This document shows positions 9,077 to 18,708 of a DNA stretch of 64,000 nt, piece after piece (within the stretch, counting starts at the first letter, position 1; every line of letters begins with the position of its first letter). The position numbers and the translations under genes are program-made. The notes below the pieces were generated by a model. It saw only the letters and a list, made by a program, of their open reading frames with translations, did no database searches and was not told the DNA's origin. The DNA comes from Amycolatopsis cihanbeyliensis (GTDB lineage Bacteria > Actinomycetota > Actinomycetes > Mycobacteriales > Pseudonocardiaceae), in assembly GCF_006715045.1 (NCBI RefSeq), contig NZ_VFML01000001.1:2696501-2760500 (forward strand), read 5' to 3'.

Positions 9077-10948
9077 GTGAGTACACGACATGTCCTCGGT
9101 AAGTACGTCCGGCGCGCGGCGGTGGCCACCGGGATGACCGCGGTACTGGTGGTGAGCGCGGGAGGCGCCCCGGCCACGGCGAGCGGTCCGGGTGGCATCC
9201 TCGACCGGTTCCCCATCTTCACGCTGAACGTGCTGTTCACCAACGACACCGAGTCCGCGCTGCTGGGCGTGGAGGGGGACGGCACCGACGAGGGCCCGAT
9301 CGTGGACGGCGGGATGCGGCCGTACGGCAGCCCGTCCCGGGCAAGGACGGTGCTGGACGACGCGCGCAGGGAGGCCGTCACCGGGTGGCCCAAGCCGGGG
9401 CAGGCGTTGTGGCGCGGGCACCTCACCTTGTCCGGCGGGGACAACTTCCTCGCCGGCCCGGAGTTCGCGGCGAGCCTGGACAGCGGGGTGCCGTTCTACG
9501 ACGGGATCGCCACCAGGGAAATGGGTTACGACGCCAGCGCGATCGGCAACCACGAGTTCGACTTCGGTCCGGACACCTTCGCCGACTTCATCGACAGCAC
9601 CGGTGGTGAGCTGCCGTTCGTCAGCGCGAACCTGGATTTCTCCGGTGAGCCACGGCTGCGGGCGAAGGCCGAGGACGGCACGATCGTCTCCAGCAAGGTG
9701 CTGCGCAGTTCAGGGCAACGGATCGGCGTGATCGGGCTGACCACCCCGGAACTGCCCGCGATCTCCAGCCCGCGCGAGGTCGAGGTGAGCGGCGAGCTCG
9801 CGGAGATCACGAACGGGCTGGCGGGCAGGCTCGCGCGGCACGGGGTGGACAAGATCCTGCTGGTGAGCCACCTGCAGGACATCGACAACGAGCTGGCGCT
9901 CGTGCCGCGACTGTCCGGTGTGGACGCCGTGATCGGCGCGGGCGGCGGGGAGATCCTCGCCGGCGAGGGCGACCGGCTGATCCCCGGGGACACCGCGGAG
10001 CGCGGCTTCCCGCTGTACGCGGAGGACGCGGACGGCGACCGGGTGCCGGTGGTGACCACGACCGGTGACTACAAGTACGTCGGCAGGCTGGTGCTCACCT
10101 TCAACTGGAAGGGCGAGGTGCTGCGCGTCGACGAGCGGCGGTCCGGCCCGATCCGGGTCTCCGGTGTCGGCCCCGATGCCGTGCACGGCGACCCCGGGGT
10201 GCGCGCGCAGGTGGAGAAGCCGGTCGCGGAGTACGTCGAGGACATGGCCGAGACCACCGTGGCGACCACCGAGGTACCGCTGAACGGTGTGCGGGCGGAG
10301 GTACGCGGCAGGGAGACCAATCTCGGCAGCCTGCTCGCGGACGCGCTGGCCTGGACCGGGCGGCGGCAGGCCGAGGAGTTCGGCGTGACCCCGCCCCAGG
10401 TGGGCATCCAGAACGGCGGCGGGATCCGGAACGACTCCACACTGCCCGCGGGCGACATCACCGAGTTGAACACCTACGAGGTGGCGCCGTTCTCCAACTT
10501 CGTCGCGGTACTGCCCGAGGTGCCCCGGCAGACGCTGCGGCAGTTGCTGGAGCGCGGGGTGGCCGCGTCCCCGGACGCCAGCGGGGCTTTCATGCAGGTC
10601 TCCGGCCTGAGCTTCCGCTACGACACCGGCCGCACGGCGCAGGTGGTCGCCGAGGGCACCAACACCATCGTCACCCCCGGCGAGCGGGTACGGGACGTCG
10701 TGCTGGACGACGGCACGGTGCTGGTGGCGGACGGCGAGGTCGTGGACGGCCCGCCGGTCTCGGTGGCCACGAACGACTTCTCCGCCAGGGGCGGCGACGG
10801 CTACCCGTTCGGGGACGCCGAGTTCACCCCGGTCGGCAAGACCTACCAGCAGGCCCTTTCCGAGTACCTCGCCGAGGGACTGAACGGGCTGGTCACCGCG
10901 GAGCGGTACCCGGTGGGCGGCACCGGCCGGATCACGCCGATCGGCTGA
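9077..10948 (+). CDS. Secreted 5'-nucleotidase-type metallophosphoesterase
   Basis: Exported two-domain enzyme of the UshA/5'-nucleotidase family, expected to hydrolyse nucleotides or related phosphate esters outside the cell. The product is 623 residues from GTG 9077 (GGGAG 6 nt upstream), with a signal peptide ending near ATASG. The metallophosphoesterase domain holds GNHEFDFGPD and VSHLQD; the C-terminal nucleotidase domain holds QNGGGIRND and the substrate-stacking region NDFSARGGDGYPFG. The first metal motif, usually NDxHG, reads TNDTES here, with Glu replacing His, so metal content or substrate may differ. No cell-wall anchor is visible. Confidence 0.88.
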   Translation: MSTRHVLGKYVRRAAVATGMTAVLVVSAGGAPATASGPGGILDRFPIFTLNVLFTNDTESALLGVEGDGTDEGPIVDGGMRPYGSPSRARTVLDDARREAVTGWPKPGQALWRGHLTLSGGDNFLAGPEFAASLDSGVPFYDGIATREMGYDASAIGNHEFDFGPDTFADFIDSTGGELPFVSANLDFSGEPRLRAKAEDGTIVSSKVLRSSGQRIGVIGLTTPELPAISSPREVEVSGELAEITNGLAGRLARHGVDKILLVSHLQDIDNELALVPRLSGVDAVIGAGGGEILAGEGDRLIPGDTAERGFPLYAEDADGDRVPVVTTTGDYKYVGRLVLTFNWKGEVLRVDERRSGPIRVSGVGPDAVHGDPGVRAQVEKPVAEYVEDMAETTVATTEVPLNGVRAEVRGRETNLGSLLADALAWTGRRQAEEFGVTPPQVGIQNGGGIRNDSTLPAGDITELNTYEVAPFSNFVAVLPEVPRQTLRQLLERGVAASPDASGAFMQVSGLSFRYDTGRTAQVVAEGTNTIVTPGERVRDVVLDDGTVLVADGEVVDGPPVSVATNDFSARGGDGYPFGDAEFTPVGKTYQQALSEYLAEGLNGLVTAERYPVGGTGRITPIG

Positions 10949-11067
10949 ACGAGCCGGGACGCGGCGCCCGCCCGACGTGGCGGGGGTCGCGTTCCGGTTT
11001 GCCCATGGCCGGTTACCGGGCAGTATGAGGGCGGTCCGCACAGTGCAGGCTCAAAGGAGTGTCCGCC

Positions 11068-12288
11068 ATGCCCGAAGCCGTCATCGTGTCCGCAGCCCGC
11101 TCCCCGATCGGGCGGGCCAACAAGGGTTCCCTCGCGGAGATGCGCCCGGACGACCTGACGGTCCAGATGGTGCGTGCGGCGCTGGACAAGGTGCCGCAGC
11201 TCGACCCGGCCCAGATCGACGACCTGATGCTCGGCTGCGGCCTTCCCGGCGGGGAGTCCGGCTTCAACATGGGCCGCATCGTGGCCGTCCTGCTCGGCTA
11301 CGACCACCTGCCCGGCACCACCATCACCCGGTACTGCTCCTCCAGCCTGCAGACCACCCGGATGGCCCTGCACGCGATCAAGGCCGGTGAGGGGGACGTG
11401 TTCATCTCCGCGGGGGTGGAGGCGGTGTCCCGCTTCGCCAAGGGCAGCTCCGACTCGCTGCCGGACACGCACAACCCGGTCTTCGCCGAGGCCGAGTCCC
11501 GCACCGTGAAGGTCGCCGAGGAGGGCGCGGACACCTGGACCGACCCGCGGGAGGACGGCACGCTGCCGGACGCCTACATCGCGATGGGCCAGACCGCGGA
11601 GAACCTGGCCCGGCTGAAGGGCGTGTCCAGGGAGGAGATGGACTCCTTCGGCGTCCGCTCGCAGAACCTCGCCGAGCAGGCCATCGCCGACGGCTTCTGG
11701 GCCAAGGACATCACCCCGGTGACCCTGCCGGACGGCAGCACGGTCGCGGCGGACGACGGCCCGAGGGCAGGGGTCACGGTGGAGGGCGTCGCCGGGCTGA
11801 AACCGGTGTTCCGCCCGGACGGCCGGATCACCGCGGGCAACTGCTGCCCGCTGAACGACGGCGCGGCCGCGCTGGTGATCATGTCCGACACCAAGGCGAA
11901 GGAACTCGGGATCACCCCGCTGGCGCGGGTCGTGTCCACCGGGGTGACCGGGCTGTCCCCGGAGATCATGGGCTACGGCCCGGTGGAGGCCTCCCGGCAG
12001 GCGCTGTCCAGGGCCGGGATGTCCATCGGCGACATCGACCTTGTGGAGATCAACGAGGCGTTCGCGGCGCAGGTCATCCCTTCCTACCGGGACCTCGGCA
12101 TCGACCTGGACCGGCTGAACGTGAACGGCGGCGCGATCGCGGTGGGCCACCCGTTCGGCATGACCGGGGCCCGGATCACCTCCACCCTGATCAACTCCCT
12201 GCGGCACCACGACAAGCAGTGGGGGCTGGAGACCATGTGCGTCGGCGGTGGCCAGGGCATGGCGATGGTGCTGGAGCGCCTTAGCTGA
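11068..12288 (+). CDS. Thiolase (acetyl-CoA acetyltransferase)
   Basis: Thiolase-superfamily enzyme acting on acyl-CoA, either in beta-oxidation or in acetoacetyl-CoA formation. The 406 residues are full length. The nucleophile is Cys90 in TRYCSSSLQ, the general base His361 in [10 protein letters not shown], and the second catalytic cysteine Cys391 in CVGGGQG. The ATG at 11068 follows AAAGGAG by 8 nt; the GTG at 11059 inside that site is not favoured. No partner hydroxyacyl-CoA dehydrogenase is adjacent, so the pathway remains open. Confidence 0.92.
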   Translation: MPEAVIVSAARSPIGRANKGSLAEMRPDDLTVQMVRAALDKVPQLDPAQIDDLMLGCGLPGGESGFNMGRIVAVLLGYDHLPGTTITRYCSSSLQTTRMALHAIKAGEGDVFISAGVEAVSRFAKGSSDSLPDTHNPVFAEAESRTVKVAEEGADTWTDPREDGTLPDAYIAMGQTAENLARLKGVSREEMDSFGVRSQNLAEQAIADGFWAKDITPVTLPDGSTVAADDGPRAGVTVEGVAGLKPVFRPDGRITAGNCCPLNDGAAALVIMSDTKAKELGITPLARVVSTGVTGLSPEIMGYGPVEASRQALSRAGMSIGDIDLVEINEAFAAQVIPSYRDLGIDLDRLNVNGGAIAVGHPFGMTGARITSTLINSLRHHDKQWGLETMCVGGGQGMAMVLERLS

Positions 12289-12291
12289 GCC

Positions 12292-13071
12292 TCAAGCGGT
12301 CCGCGGAGCCCGCATGCAGAGGCTGCGCGGGGGTTCGGGATAGCCCATCACATCGCCGCCCGCCTGCGCGCAGGCTTCCTGCGCGTCCGGGTCGCCTTCG
12401 ACGATCTCGAGAACCTCGGCCTGCGCGGAAGGGTCACCGCAGGGGACGGTCTCGTAGCCCTTGGTGGTGGACTGGTCCAGGTTCGCCAGGCAGTCGCCCG
12501 CGGAGACGTGCAGCATCAGGCAGAGCTTGTAGCCGGCTTCGCCCTCCAGCACGAGCTCGTCGTAGTTCGGTCCGGGGCAACGGTCGGCCGCGCTGTCCAG
12601 CTTGACACCGACCTTGACGTTCGCCGAGGGGTCCGCGCAATCCACGGTCTCCACGTCGGCATCATCGGTGAACTCCGCTATCGCGAGGCAGTCCCCCGCC
12701 TCGGCACGGTCGGGGGAGCCGATGAACTGCACGATCCAGGCCGTGCTGACGACCAGCGCGATGACGACCGGCACGGCGATCCGGAGCCATTTCTTCCGGT
12801 TCCGGCCGGAAGGCTGCTGCGGGAACTGCTGCGGGTACTGGGGTGGCGGCGCGGGCGGGAAGCCGCCGTAACCGGGCTGCTGCCCGGCGGGTGGCGGTTG
12901 TTGCGGCCAGCCGGGCTGGGGATACCCACCGGGCCCCGGCTGCTGCGGGTACTGGGGCGGGGGTCCCGGGGGCGGTCCGTGTCCGGGCTGCGGTCCGGGG
13001 CCCTGGCCGTACCCGGGCTGCTCGCCGCCGGGCTGAGGATCCTGCGGACCGGATGGTGGGGGAACACTCAC
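12292..13071 (-). CDS. LppU/SCO3897-like membrane-anchored protein
   Basis: A 259-residue protein with a Pro/Gln/Gly-rich cytoplasmic arm (1-90), a basic stop (GRNRKKWLR), one membrane helix (about 97-117) and an extracellular part of about 140 residues. The outer part holds two similar units that begin AGDCLA (residues near 126 and 193), each with further cysteines that probably form disulfides. This architecture matches the actinomycete LppU/SCO3897 family, whose role is not established. The start is GTG at 13071. The stop lies 3 nt from the end of the convergent thiolase gene. Confidence 0.75.
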   Translation of the reverse strand: MSVPPPSGPQDPQPGGEQPGYGQGPGPQPGHGPPPGPPPQYPQQPGPGGYPQPGWPQQPPPAGQQPGYGGFPPAPPPQYPQQFPQQPSGRNRKKWLRIAVPVVIALVVSTAWIVQFIGSPDRAEAGDCLAIAEFTDDADVETVDCADPSANVKVGVKLDSAADRCPGPNYDELVLEGEAGYKLCLMLHVSAGDCLANLDQSTTKGYETVPCGDPSAQAEVLEIVEGDPDAQEACAQAGGDVMGYPEPPRSLCMRAPRTA

Positions 13072-13188
13072 GGAAGAACCTCACAGAAATCTCACGCACG
13101 CTGCCCGGACATCCAACACGGTCGTTCCGGACATCCCGTCGGCGCCCCCACGAACGGCTGATGGTACGCGAGCGGCCTCCCATGACAA

Positions 13189-13216
13189 AGGCGCCCGGCC
13201 GATCGGCCGGGCGCCT
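13189..13216 (-). terminator. Palindromic terminator after the Bax-inhibitor gene
   Basis: A perfect 28-nt palindrome (14-bp arms, AGGCGCCCGGCCGA and its complement) lies 17 nt downstream of the minus-strand stop at 13234 and before the next gene's start at 13071. As an RNA it would fold with a tight loop. Confidence 0.75.
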
Positions 13217-13233
13217 CGTGGTCGTGCTGGGGG

Positions 13234-14067
13234 CTACTCCCCTTGCAGGTACGACAGCAGCCGCAGGATCTCGAGGTACAGCCAGACCAGCGTGGTCATC
13301 AGCCCGAAGGCGGCGAACCAGCCCCACTTGGACGGCATGCCCTCGCGGATCATCCGGTCGGCCATGTCGAAGTCGAGCAGGAAGCTGAACGCCGCGATAC
13401 CGATCACCACGAGGCTGAAGATGATCGCCAGCGTGCCGCCGTCGCGCAGGCCCATGTTCACGCCGAACATGTACAGCACGAGGTTGGCCAGCATCAGGAT
13501 GAGCGCGCCGCCCATCGCGCCGATGATCCACTTGGTCAGCTTCGGGGTGACCTTGACGGCCCCGGTCTTGTAGACCACCAGCATCACCGCGAACACACCC
13601 GCCGTGCCCGCGATCGCCTGCAGACCGATGCCACTGGCGCCGGGGATGAGTTCGAAGACTCCCGTGATGGCGCCGAGGAACACACCCTCGACCGCCGAGT
13701 AGGCCAGCGTCAGCGGCCCGCTCGCCTTCTGCTTGAAGGCGATGAACAGGGCGAGCCCGAGGCCGACCAGCATCCCGCCGATCATGGCGCCGAACACCGG
13801 GCCCGAACTGCCCGCGATCATCTGGCCCTGCGCCCAGATCGCCGTGATGATTCCGGTGATCAACGCGACACCGAGACTCATCCCGGTCTTGATCACCACG
13901 TCGTCCACGGTCATCGGCCGGTCCGCGGAACCGGCGGGAGCCTGCGGCGCACCGTGGCCCGGCACGCCGCCTCGCGGCTGGTTGAAGCCGACCGCCGGTC
14001 CGTACTGGCCGTACGCCGCGCCACCCGTCGGCAGATTGCGGAAAGCAGGGTTGCTTGAGGTACGCAC
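13234..14067 (-). CDS. Bax inhibitor-1/YccA-family membrane protein
   Basis: A 277-residue protein with a short N-terminal tail (RTSSNPAFRNLPTGG) and about seven membrane helices, the normal layout of the bacterial BI-1-like proteins (TMBIM family), some of which leak calcium ions. The start is GTG at 14067, preceded by AGGAGG at 6 nt; a longer upstream frame reaching 14232 has no family similarity. Helices are evident at LGVALITGIITAIWA, GAMIGGMLVGLGLALFIA and AAFSFLLDFDMADRMI. It is monocistronic, with a palindromic terminator. Confidence 0.88.
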   Translation of the reverse strand: MRTSSNPAFRNLPTGGAAYGQYGPAVGFNQPRGGVPGHGAPQAPAGSADRPMTVDDVVIKTGMSLGVALITGIITAIWAQGQMIAGSSGPVFGAMIGGMLVGLGLALFIAFKQKASGPLTLAYSAVEGVFLGAITGVFELIPGASGIGLQAIAGTAGVFAVMLVVYKTGAVKVTPKLTKWIIGAMGGALILMLANLVLYMFGVNMGLRDGGTLAIIFSLVVIGIAAFSFLLDFDMADRMIREGMPSKWGWFAAFGLMTTLVWLYLEILRLLSYLQGE

Positions 14068-14322
14068 CTGATCCTCCTGGATCTCCTGGCACTTGCTACT
14101 GGGTAGAACGACCGCACGTGCCGGCCGGTTCCCGTCGTCGGTAAAGGCAACTTTACTCACACCCGTGGCCGGCCGAGCCACCCCCGTGGAGATCAACCGG
14201 CCGAGCTGGGCAGGCGACCGCCCGGCGCACATCAGCCCACTGGCCTATTGCCCCGCTACGCCCGTGCGGGTGAAGCTCACCTGGGCGTGTCCGGATCGTA
14301 ACCGGCAAGGAGTCAGCACATC

Positions 14323-15849
14323 ATGGGCGAGACCCGACGCACGACCGGCCGGTACCGAAGAGCGCTCGGCCTCTGCGCGGCCACGCTGCTCGGCGCGCTC
14401 TCCGTGGTGACGCTGGCGCAGCCCGCGGCGGCCCAGGTCGACGAGGGGATCGGCCACCGGCTCGAACCGGGGCAGCCGTACGGCGGGCAGGATCGCCCCT
14501 ACGACTGGGCAGGCTCCTACCTGGTCGGTGGCGAGCAGGTGTTCTGTGTCTCCTTCGCGCTCAAGGCGCCGGACACCGACGAGCAGTACGAACCGGGCGA
14601 CGAGCTGCTGACCAAGTGGGGCGAGAAGCTGCCCGCCGACCACGCCGCGAACATCTCCTACCTGCTGCTGCGCTACGGCGACACCAAGGACCCGGACGAG
14701 GCGGCCGCGCTCGCGCACCTGCTGCACTCCTGGACCGCGGCGCCACGACCGGGGCACGACGACCTGAACCGGAACAAGAGCTTCCGGGAGGTCGGCTACG
14801 CGGTGGAGGACCGGTTCGGCGAGTTGCCGGAGAGCGCGCGGCGTGCCGTGGAACGGCTGGAGGCGGACGCGGAGGCCAACCGGGGGCCGTGGTCGGCGTC
14901 GGTGACTCCGGCGGAGGGTGAGCAGACCATCGGTACCGCGGCCGAGTGGACCATCGCCGTACGCAACGCCAGGGGCACCGGGATCGCCGACGTCCCGGTG
15001 ACCGTGCGGCTCACCGACGCGACCGCGGGCGAGGACACCGAGCCGCGGGCGGAGCAGGTCGGCTCAGCCGAAACCGAAACCGAAACCACGACCACGACCG
15101 CCGCGGAGCCTGGGGCCGAGGCCGACCCCGGAACCACGCGCACGGTCACCACGAACGAGGAGGGCGAGGCCGTTCTCCAGGTCACCCCGACCGGGCCGCG
15201 GCCGAAGCTGGTGGCCGCCCTCTCCGCGCCGGCCGATCGGCCCTACGTGCGGAAGCCGGTGGAGGCCGACACGCAGCGGGTGGTGTCCACCGGCGGCGAG
15301 CGCGAGCTGACCGCCGAGGGGGTGACCTCCGCCCGTACCCAGCCGGGCGTGGTGCGGATCGCCAAGCGGGACGCCGACAGCGGCGCGGGCCTCGCCGGGG
15401 CACAGCTACGACTGACCGGCGGGGACAGGACCGCACCCGCCGTCGGCCAGGATGACCGGCCGCTCACCGGGCCGGATGGCAAGCCCCTCGTGCTCACCAC
15501 CGAGGGCGAGGACGGCACGGCCACGGTGCAGAACCTGCGGACGCCGCAGGAGGTCTGCGTGGTGGAGGTGGGTCCGCCTTCCGGATACGACCACGCCTTC
15601 GACCCGGCAGAACCGCCCGCGGCCTGCGGGAAGCTGGAACCGGACCGAACGCTCACCCTGGAGCTGGCCAACGCCCCGAACGAGGTACCACGGACGATCC
15701 CGGCAGGCACCGAGGCGACCACCGTCGCCAGCAGCGCCACCACCTCCGGCCTGCCCGCCGCGGCCTTCGCCGGCCTCGGGGCACTGGCGGCACTCGGGTC
15801 GCTGCTCGTGGGCCGGGTGGCCCGGCGGCGGTTCGGCAACCGGAACTGA
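14323..15849 (+). CDS. Secreted surface protein with thioester-domain-like N-terminus and Ig-like regions; probable sortase substrate
   Basis: A 508-residue exported protein. A signal peptide (to about 37, AQPAAAQ) is followed by a domain of about 150 residues with FCVSF and AALAHLLHSWT, reminiscent of the thioester domains of Gram-positive adhesins, although the usual Gln partner is not obvious. Next come an Ig-like region (180-300), a Thr/Glu-rich spacer, and a SpaA/prealbumin-like region (about 340-445, with GVVRIAKRDADSGAGLAGAQL and the VEVGPPSGY end). The tail has SGLPAAAFAG, a hydrophobic helix and RVARRR, a sorting-signal layout with a degenerate LPxxG. A class F sortase follows 5 nt later. 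AAGGAG lies 10 nt before the ATG. Confidence 0.72.
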   Translation: MGETRRTTGRYRRALGLCAATLLGALSVVTLAQPAAAQVDEGIGHRLEPGQPYGGQDRPYDWAGSYLVGGEQVFCVSFALKAPDTDEQYEPGDELLTKWGEKLPADHAANISYLLLRYGDTKDPDEAAALAHLLHSWTAAPRPGHDDLNRNKSFREVGYAVEDRFGELPESARRAVERLEADAEANRGPWSASVTPAEGEQTIGTAAEWTIAVRNARGTGIADVPVTVRLTDATAGEDTEPRAEQVGSAETETETTTTTAAEPGAEADPGTTRTVTTNEEGEAVLQVTPTGPRPKLVAALSAPADRPYVRKPVEADTQRVVSTGGERELTAEGVTSARTQPGVVRIAKRDADSGAGLAGAQLRLTGGDRTAPAVGQDDRPLTGPDGKPLVLTTEGEDGTATVQNLRTPQEVCVVEVGPPSGYDHAFDPAEPPAACGKLEPDRTLTLELANAPNEVPRTIPAGTEATTVASSATTSGLPAAAFAGLGALAALGSLLVGRVARRRFGNRN

Positions 15850-15854
15850 TCCCC

Positions 15855-16598
15855 GTGCGGCCCGCGTCCCCGAACCGGCATCGGCTGGTCACCGCCTACC
15901 TGCTGGGCGTGGCCAGCCTGCTGGCCGCCGAGCTGGCCGTGGCGGGCGCCCTGGTGCTGCCGCTGGGTCGGGCGGACGGCGTCGTCGCCGGCAGCGCGCT
16001 CCCCGCCGCGGGGGTGCCGACCGGGGTGACCGGTACGGGCGACGCGCGGGAGTCCGCCGACCCGACCACGAGCCCGCCGCCGGAGCGGAAGGAACCCGAA
16101 CCCACGGATTCGCCGGACCAGGCGGCCGCCTCCGCGCCCCCGGCCGCGGAGGCGGGGCAGCAGCCCGGCACCATCAGGCTGCCCGACGGCGGGACGGCGC
16201 GGTTGGTGCGCGAGCGGGTCGTCGGCCCGAACGCGGTGCTGCCGATCCCGGGGAACCTGGACGAGGCGAGCTGGTGGGGCGTCGGCCTCGGCGCTCCCGG
16301 CGGCGCCAGCCTGTTCGCCGGCCACGTCAACTGGCACGGGCAGGTGGGTCCGTTCGCCGAGCTGTGGGACGCGCGGGTGAACGAGCCGGTCACGGTGACC
16401 GACGAGGCGGGCAAGACCTGGACATACCGCATCACCCAGGTGATCACGCTGGGCAAGAACGAGCTGCCGCAGCGCGCCGACGAGCTGTTCAGCCAGTACG
16501 GCAAGCACCGGATCGTCCTGGTGACCTGCGGCGGGCGCTGGGTCGGCGGCTCGACCGGCTACGCCGAGAACCGCGTCGTCATCGCCGAACCCGGCTGA
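15855..16598 (+). CDS. Class F sortase
   Basis: Membrane-bound cysteine transpeptidase that would attach the upstream surface protein to the cell wall or process it. The 247 residues show an N-terminal membrane anchor (about 10-35), a Pro/Glu-rich linker, and the catalytic domain from about 105. The sortase triad is visible: His157 in AGHVNW, Cys225 in LVTCGG and Arg240 in YAENRVV. The start is GTG at 15855, 5 nt after the stop of the surface-protein gene, so the two are certainly one transcription unit. This arrangement is typical of actinobacterial class F sortases. Confidence 0.9.
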   Translation: MRPASPNRHRLVTAYLLGVASLLAAELAVAGALVLPLGRADGVVAGSALPAAGVPTGVTGTGDARESADPTTSPPPERKEPEPTDSPDQAAASAPPAAEAGQQPGTIRLPDGGTARLVRERVVGPNAVLPIPGNLDEASWWGVGLGAPGGASLFAGHVNWHGQVGPFAELWDARVNEPVTVTDEAGKTWTYRITQVITLGKNELPQRADELFSQYGKHRIVLVTCGGRWVGGSTGYAENRVVIAEPG

Positions 16599-16636
16599 GC
16601 CCCGAAGTAGGGCACGGTGAGACAGGGTGAGACACA

Positions 16637-18640
16637 ATGGCGACCATGGCCCATTATCTGGTGACCGGCGCGACCGGGTTGATCGGCAGGCACGTCACCC
16701 GGCTACTGCTGGCCAGGCCGGATACCGAGCGGGTGACGCTGCTGGTGCGCGCGGCCTCCCGCGACCGGCTCGCCGCCATGGTCGCCGGCTGGCCGAACCC
16801 GGAGCGGACCACGCTGCTCACCGGCGACCTCACCGAACCGCACCTCGGTGTGGACGAGCGGGCCCGCGACGAGCTGCGCGAGACGGTCGACCATCTGGTG
16901 CACCTGGCCGCACTGTACGACCTCACCGCGGACGAGGAGGCCAACGTCGCCGCCAACGTCCAGGGCACCCGGCACGTCCTCGACCTGGCCGCCGACCTGC
17001 GGGTGGGCTGCCTGCACCACGTGTCCTCGGTCGCGGTGGCAGGGGACTACGCGGGCGTGTTCACCGAGGAGATGTTCGACGCCGGCCAGCGGCTGATCAC
17101 GCCGTATCACCGCACCAAGTTCGAGGCTGAGCGGCTGGTCCGCGAGCAGCACGAGGTGCCGTGGCGGGTGTACCGGCCCGCGGTGGTGGTCGGGCATTCG
17201 ACCACCGGCGAGATGGACAAGGTGGACGGCCCGTACTACCTGTTCACCGCCATCGGCAAGCTGGCGGCGCTGCCCAACCTGCCACTGGTCGGGCCGGACA
17301 TCGGCGACACCAACCTGGTCCCGGTGGACTACGTGGCCGCCGCGCTGGTGGAGCTGGCGGGCAAGGACGGCCTGGACGGGCGGACCTTCCACCTGGTCAG
17401 TCCCGAGCCACAGCCGGTAACCGAGGTGTACAACGCGTTCGCGCGCGTCGCCGGGGCACCCACCATCGACCTCGAGCTGGACCAACGGCTCTCCCGCGGC
17501 ATCACCGGACTGCTGCGGCTGACCGAGCATGTACCCGGGGTCACCATCGCCAGGGACGCCGTGCTGGAACGGCTCGGCATCCCGCCGGTCCTGCTGGAGA
17601 CCATGACCTTCCCCTCGGTGTTCTCCTCGGCGGCCACCCGCAGGGCGCTGGCCGGGTCGGGCGTGGACGTGCCGCGGCTGGCGGACTACGCACCGGTGCT
17701 GTGGCGGTACTGGCGGGAGCACCTCGACCCCTTCCGCGCCCGCGAGCACGGACCGCGCGGCGAGTTGGACGGCCGGCACGTGGTGATCACCGGGGCGTCC
17801 TCCGGCATCGGCAGGGCGACCGCGCTCGCGGTCGCGGCCGAGGGCGGCATCCCGCTGCTGGTCGCGCGCAGGCGTGCCGAACTGGAGGAGGTGCGCGACG
17901 AGATCGCCGCCGCCGGCGGGTACGCGGCGGTGTATCCGGCGGATCTCACCGACGAGGACTCGGTGCACAAGGCGGTCGAGGCGATGCTGTCCGAACACGG
18001 GCAGGTGGACATGCTGGTGAACAACGCGGGCCGGTCGATCCGGCGGTCCATCCGGCTGTCCTACGACCGCTTCCACGACTACGAGCGCGCGATGGCGATC
18101 AACTACTTCGGCGCGGTGCGGCTGATCCTCGCGCTGCTGCCGCACATGTCCGAGCGGAAGTTCGGGCACATCGTGAACGTCTCCTCGATCGGGGTGCAGG
18201 GCATCGCCCCGCGGTTCTCCGCCTACGTCGCGTCCAAGGCCGCACTGGACTCCTTCGCCAAGATCGCCGCCACCGAGACACATGGCGACGGGATCACCTT
18301 CACCACGATCCACATGCCGCTGGTGCGCACCCCGATGATCCGGCCGACCAAGATCTACGACGCGTTCCCGACAAAATCACCCGAACAGGCGGCCCGGATG
18401 GTGGTCGCCGCGTTGAAGAACCGGCCCAAGCACCTCGGCACCCCGATCGGCCAGGCCATCCAGCTCGCCTACGCGCTCACCCCCGGGCTGACCGATGCGG
18501 TGGCATACCAGGGTTTCCGGATCTTCCCGGACTCCGCGGCCGCGGGCGGATCCGGCGAGATCAAGCTCGGGCGCGGCGAGCGGCACCTGTCCAGGGCGGC
18601 CACCGCGCTGGCTCGGCTCACCCGCGGATTCCACTGGTAA
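16637..18640 (+). CDS. Two-domain SDR protein, AcrA1-like fatty acyl-CoA reductase
   Basis: A 667-residue fusion of two NAD(P)-binding reductase domains. The N-terminal extended-SDR/thioester-reductase-like domain (1-350) has GATGLIG near residue 12 and a Tyr-x3-Lys in YHRTKFEAE. The C-terminal classical SDR (from about 378) has TGASSGIG, NNAG and YVASKAAL. This order and length match the mycobacterial AcrA1/FcrA-type enzymes, which reduce acyl-CoA to aldehyde or alcohol for wax or branched lipid synthesis. The ATG at 16637 or the second ATG at 16646 could be the start. No sulfotransferase or wax synthase is nearby, so the lipid product is unknown. Confidence 0.82.
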   Translation: MATMAHYLVTGATGLIGRHVTRLLLARPDTERVTLLVRAASRDRLAAMVAGWPNPERTTLLTGDLTEPHLGVDERARDELRETVDHLVHLAALYDLTADEEANVAANVQGTRHVLDLAADLRVGCLHHVSSVAVAGDYAGVFTEEMFDAGQRLITPYHRTKFEAERLVREQHEVPWRVYRPAVVVGHSTTGEMDKVDGPYYLFTAIGKLAALPNLPLVGPDIGDTNLVPVDYVAAALVELAGKDGLDGRTFHLVSPEPQPVTEVYNAFARVAGAPTIDLELDQRLSRGITGLLRLTEHVPGVTIARDAVLERLGIPPVLLETMTFPSVFSSAATRRALAGSGVDVPRLADYAPVLWRYWREHLDPFRAREHGPRGELDGRHVVITGASSGIGRATALAVAAEGGIPLLVARRRAELEEVRDEIAAAGGYAAVYPADLTDEDSVHKAVEAMLSEHGQVDMLVNNAGRSIRRSIRLSYDRFHDYERAMAINYFGAVRLILALLPHMSERKFGHIVNVSSIGVQGIAPRFSAYVASKAALDSFAKIAATETHGDGITFTTIHMPLVRTPMIRPTKIYDAFPTKSPEQAARMVVAALKNRPKHLGTPIGQAIQLAYALTPGLTDAVAYQGFRIFPDSAAAGGSGEIKLGRGERHLSRAATALARLTRGFHW

Positions 18641-18708
18641 CCACCGACACGCCCGGTACACCTCGTGCCTGACGGGAATGACACGCGGTACGCGGGTAAC
18701 GTCGGGGT

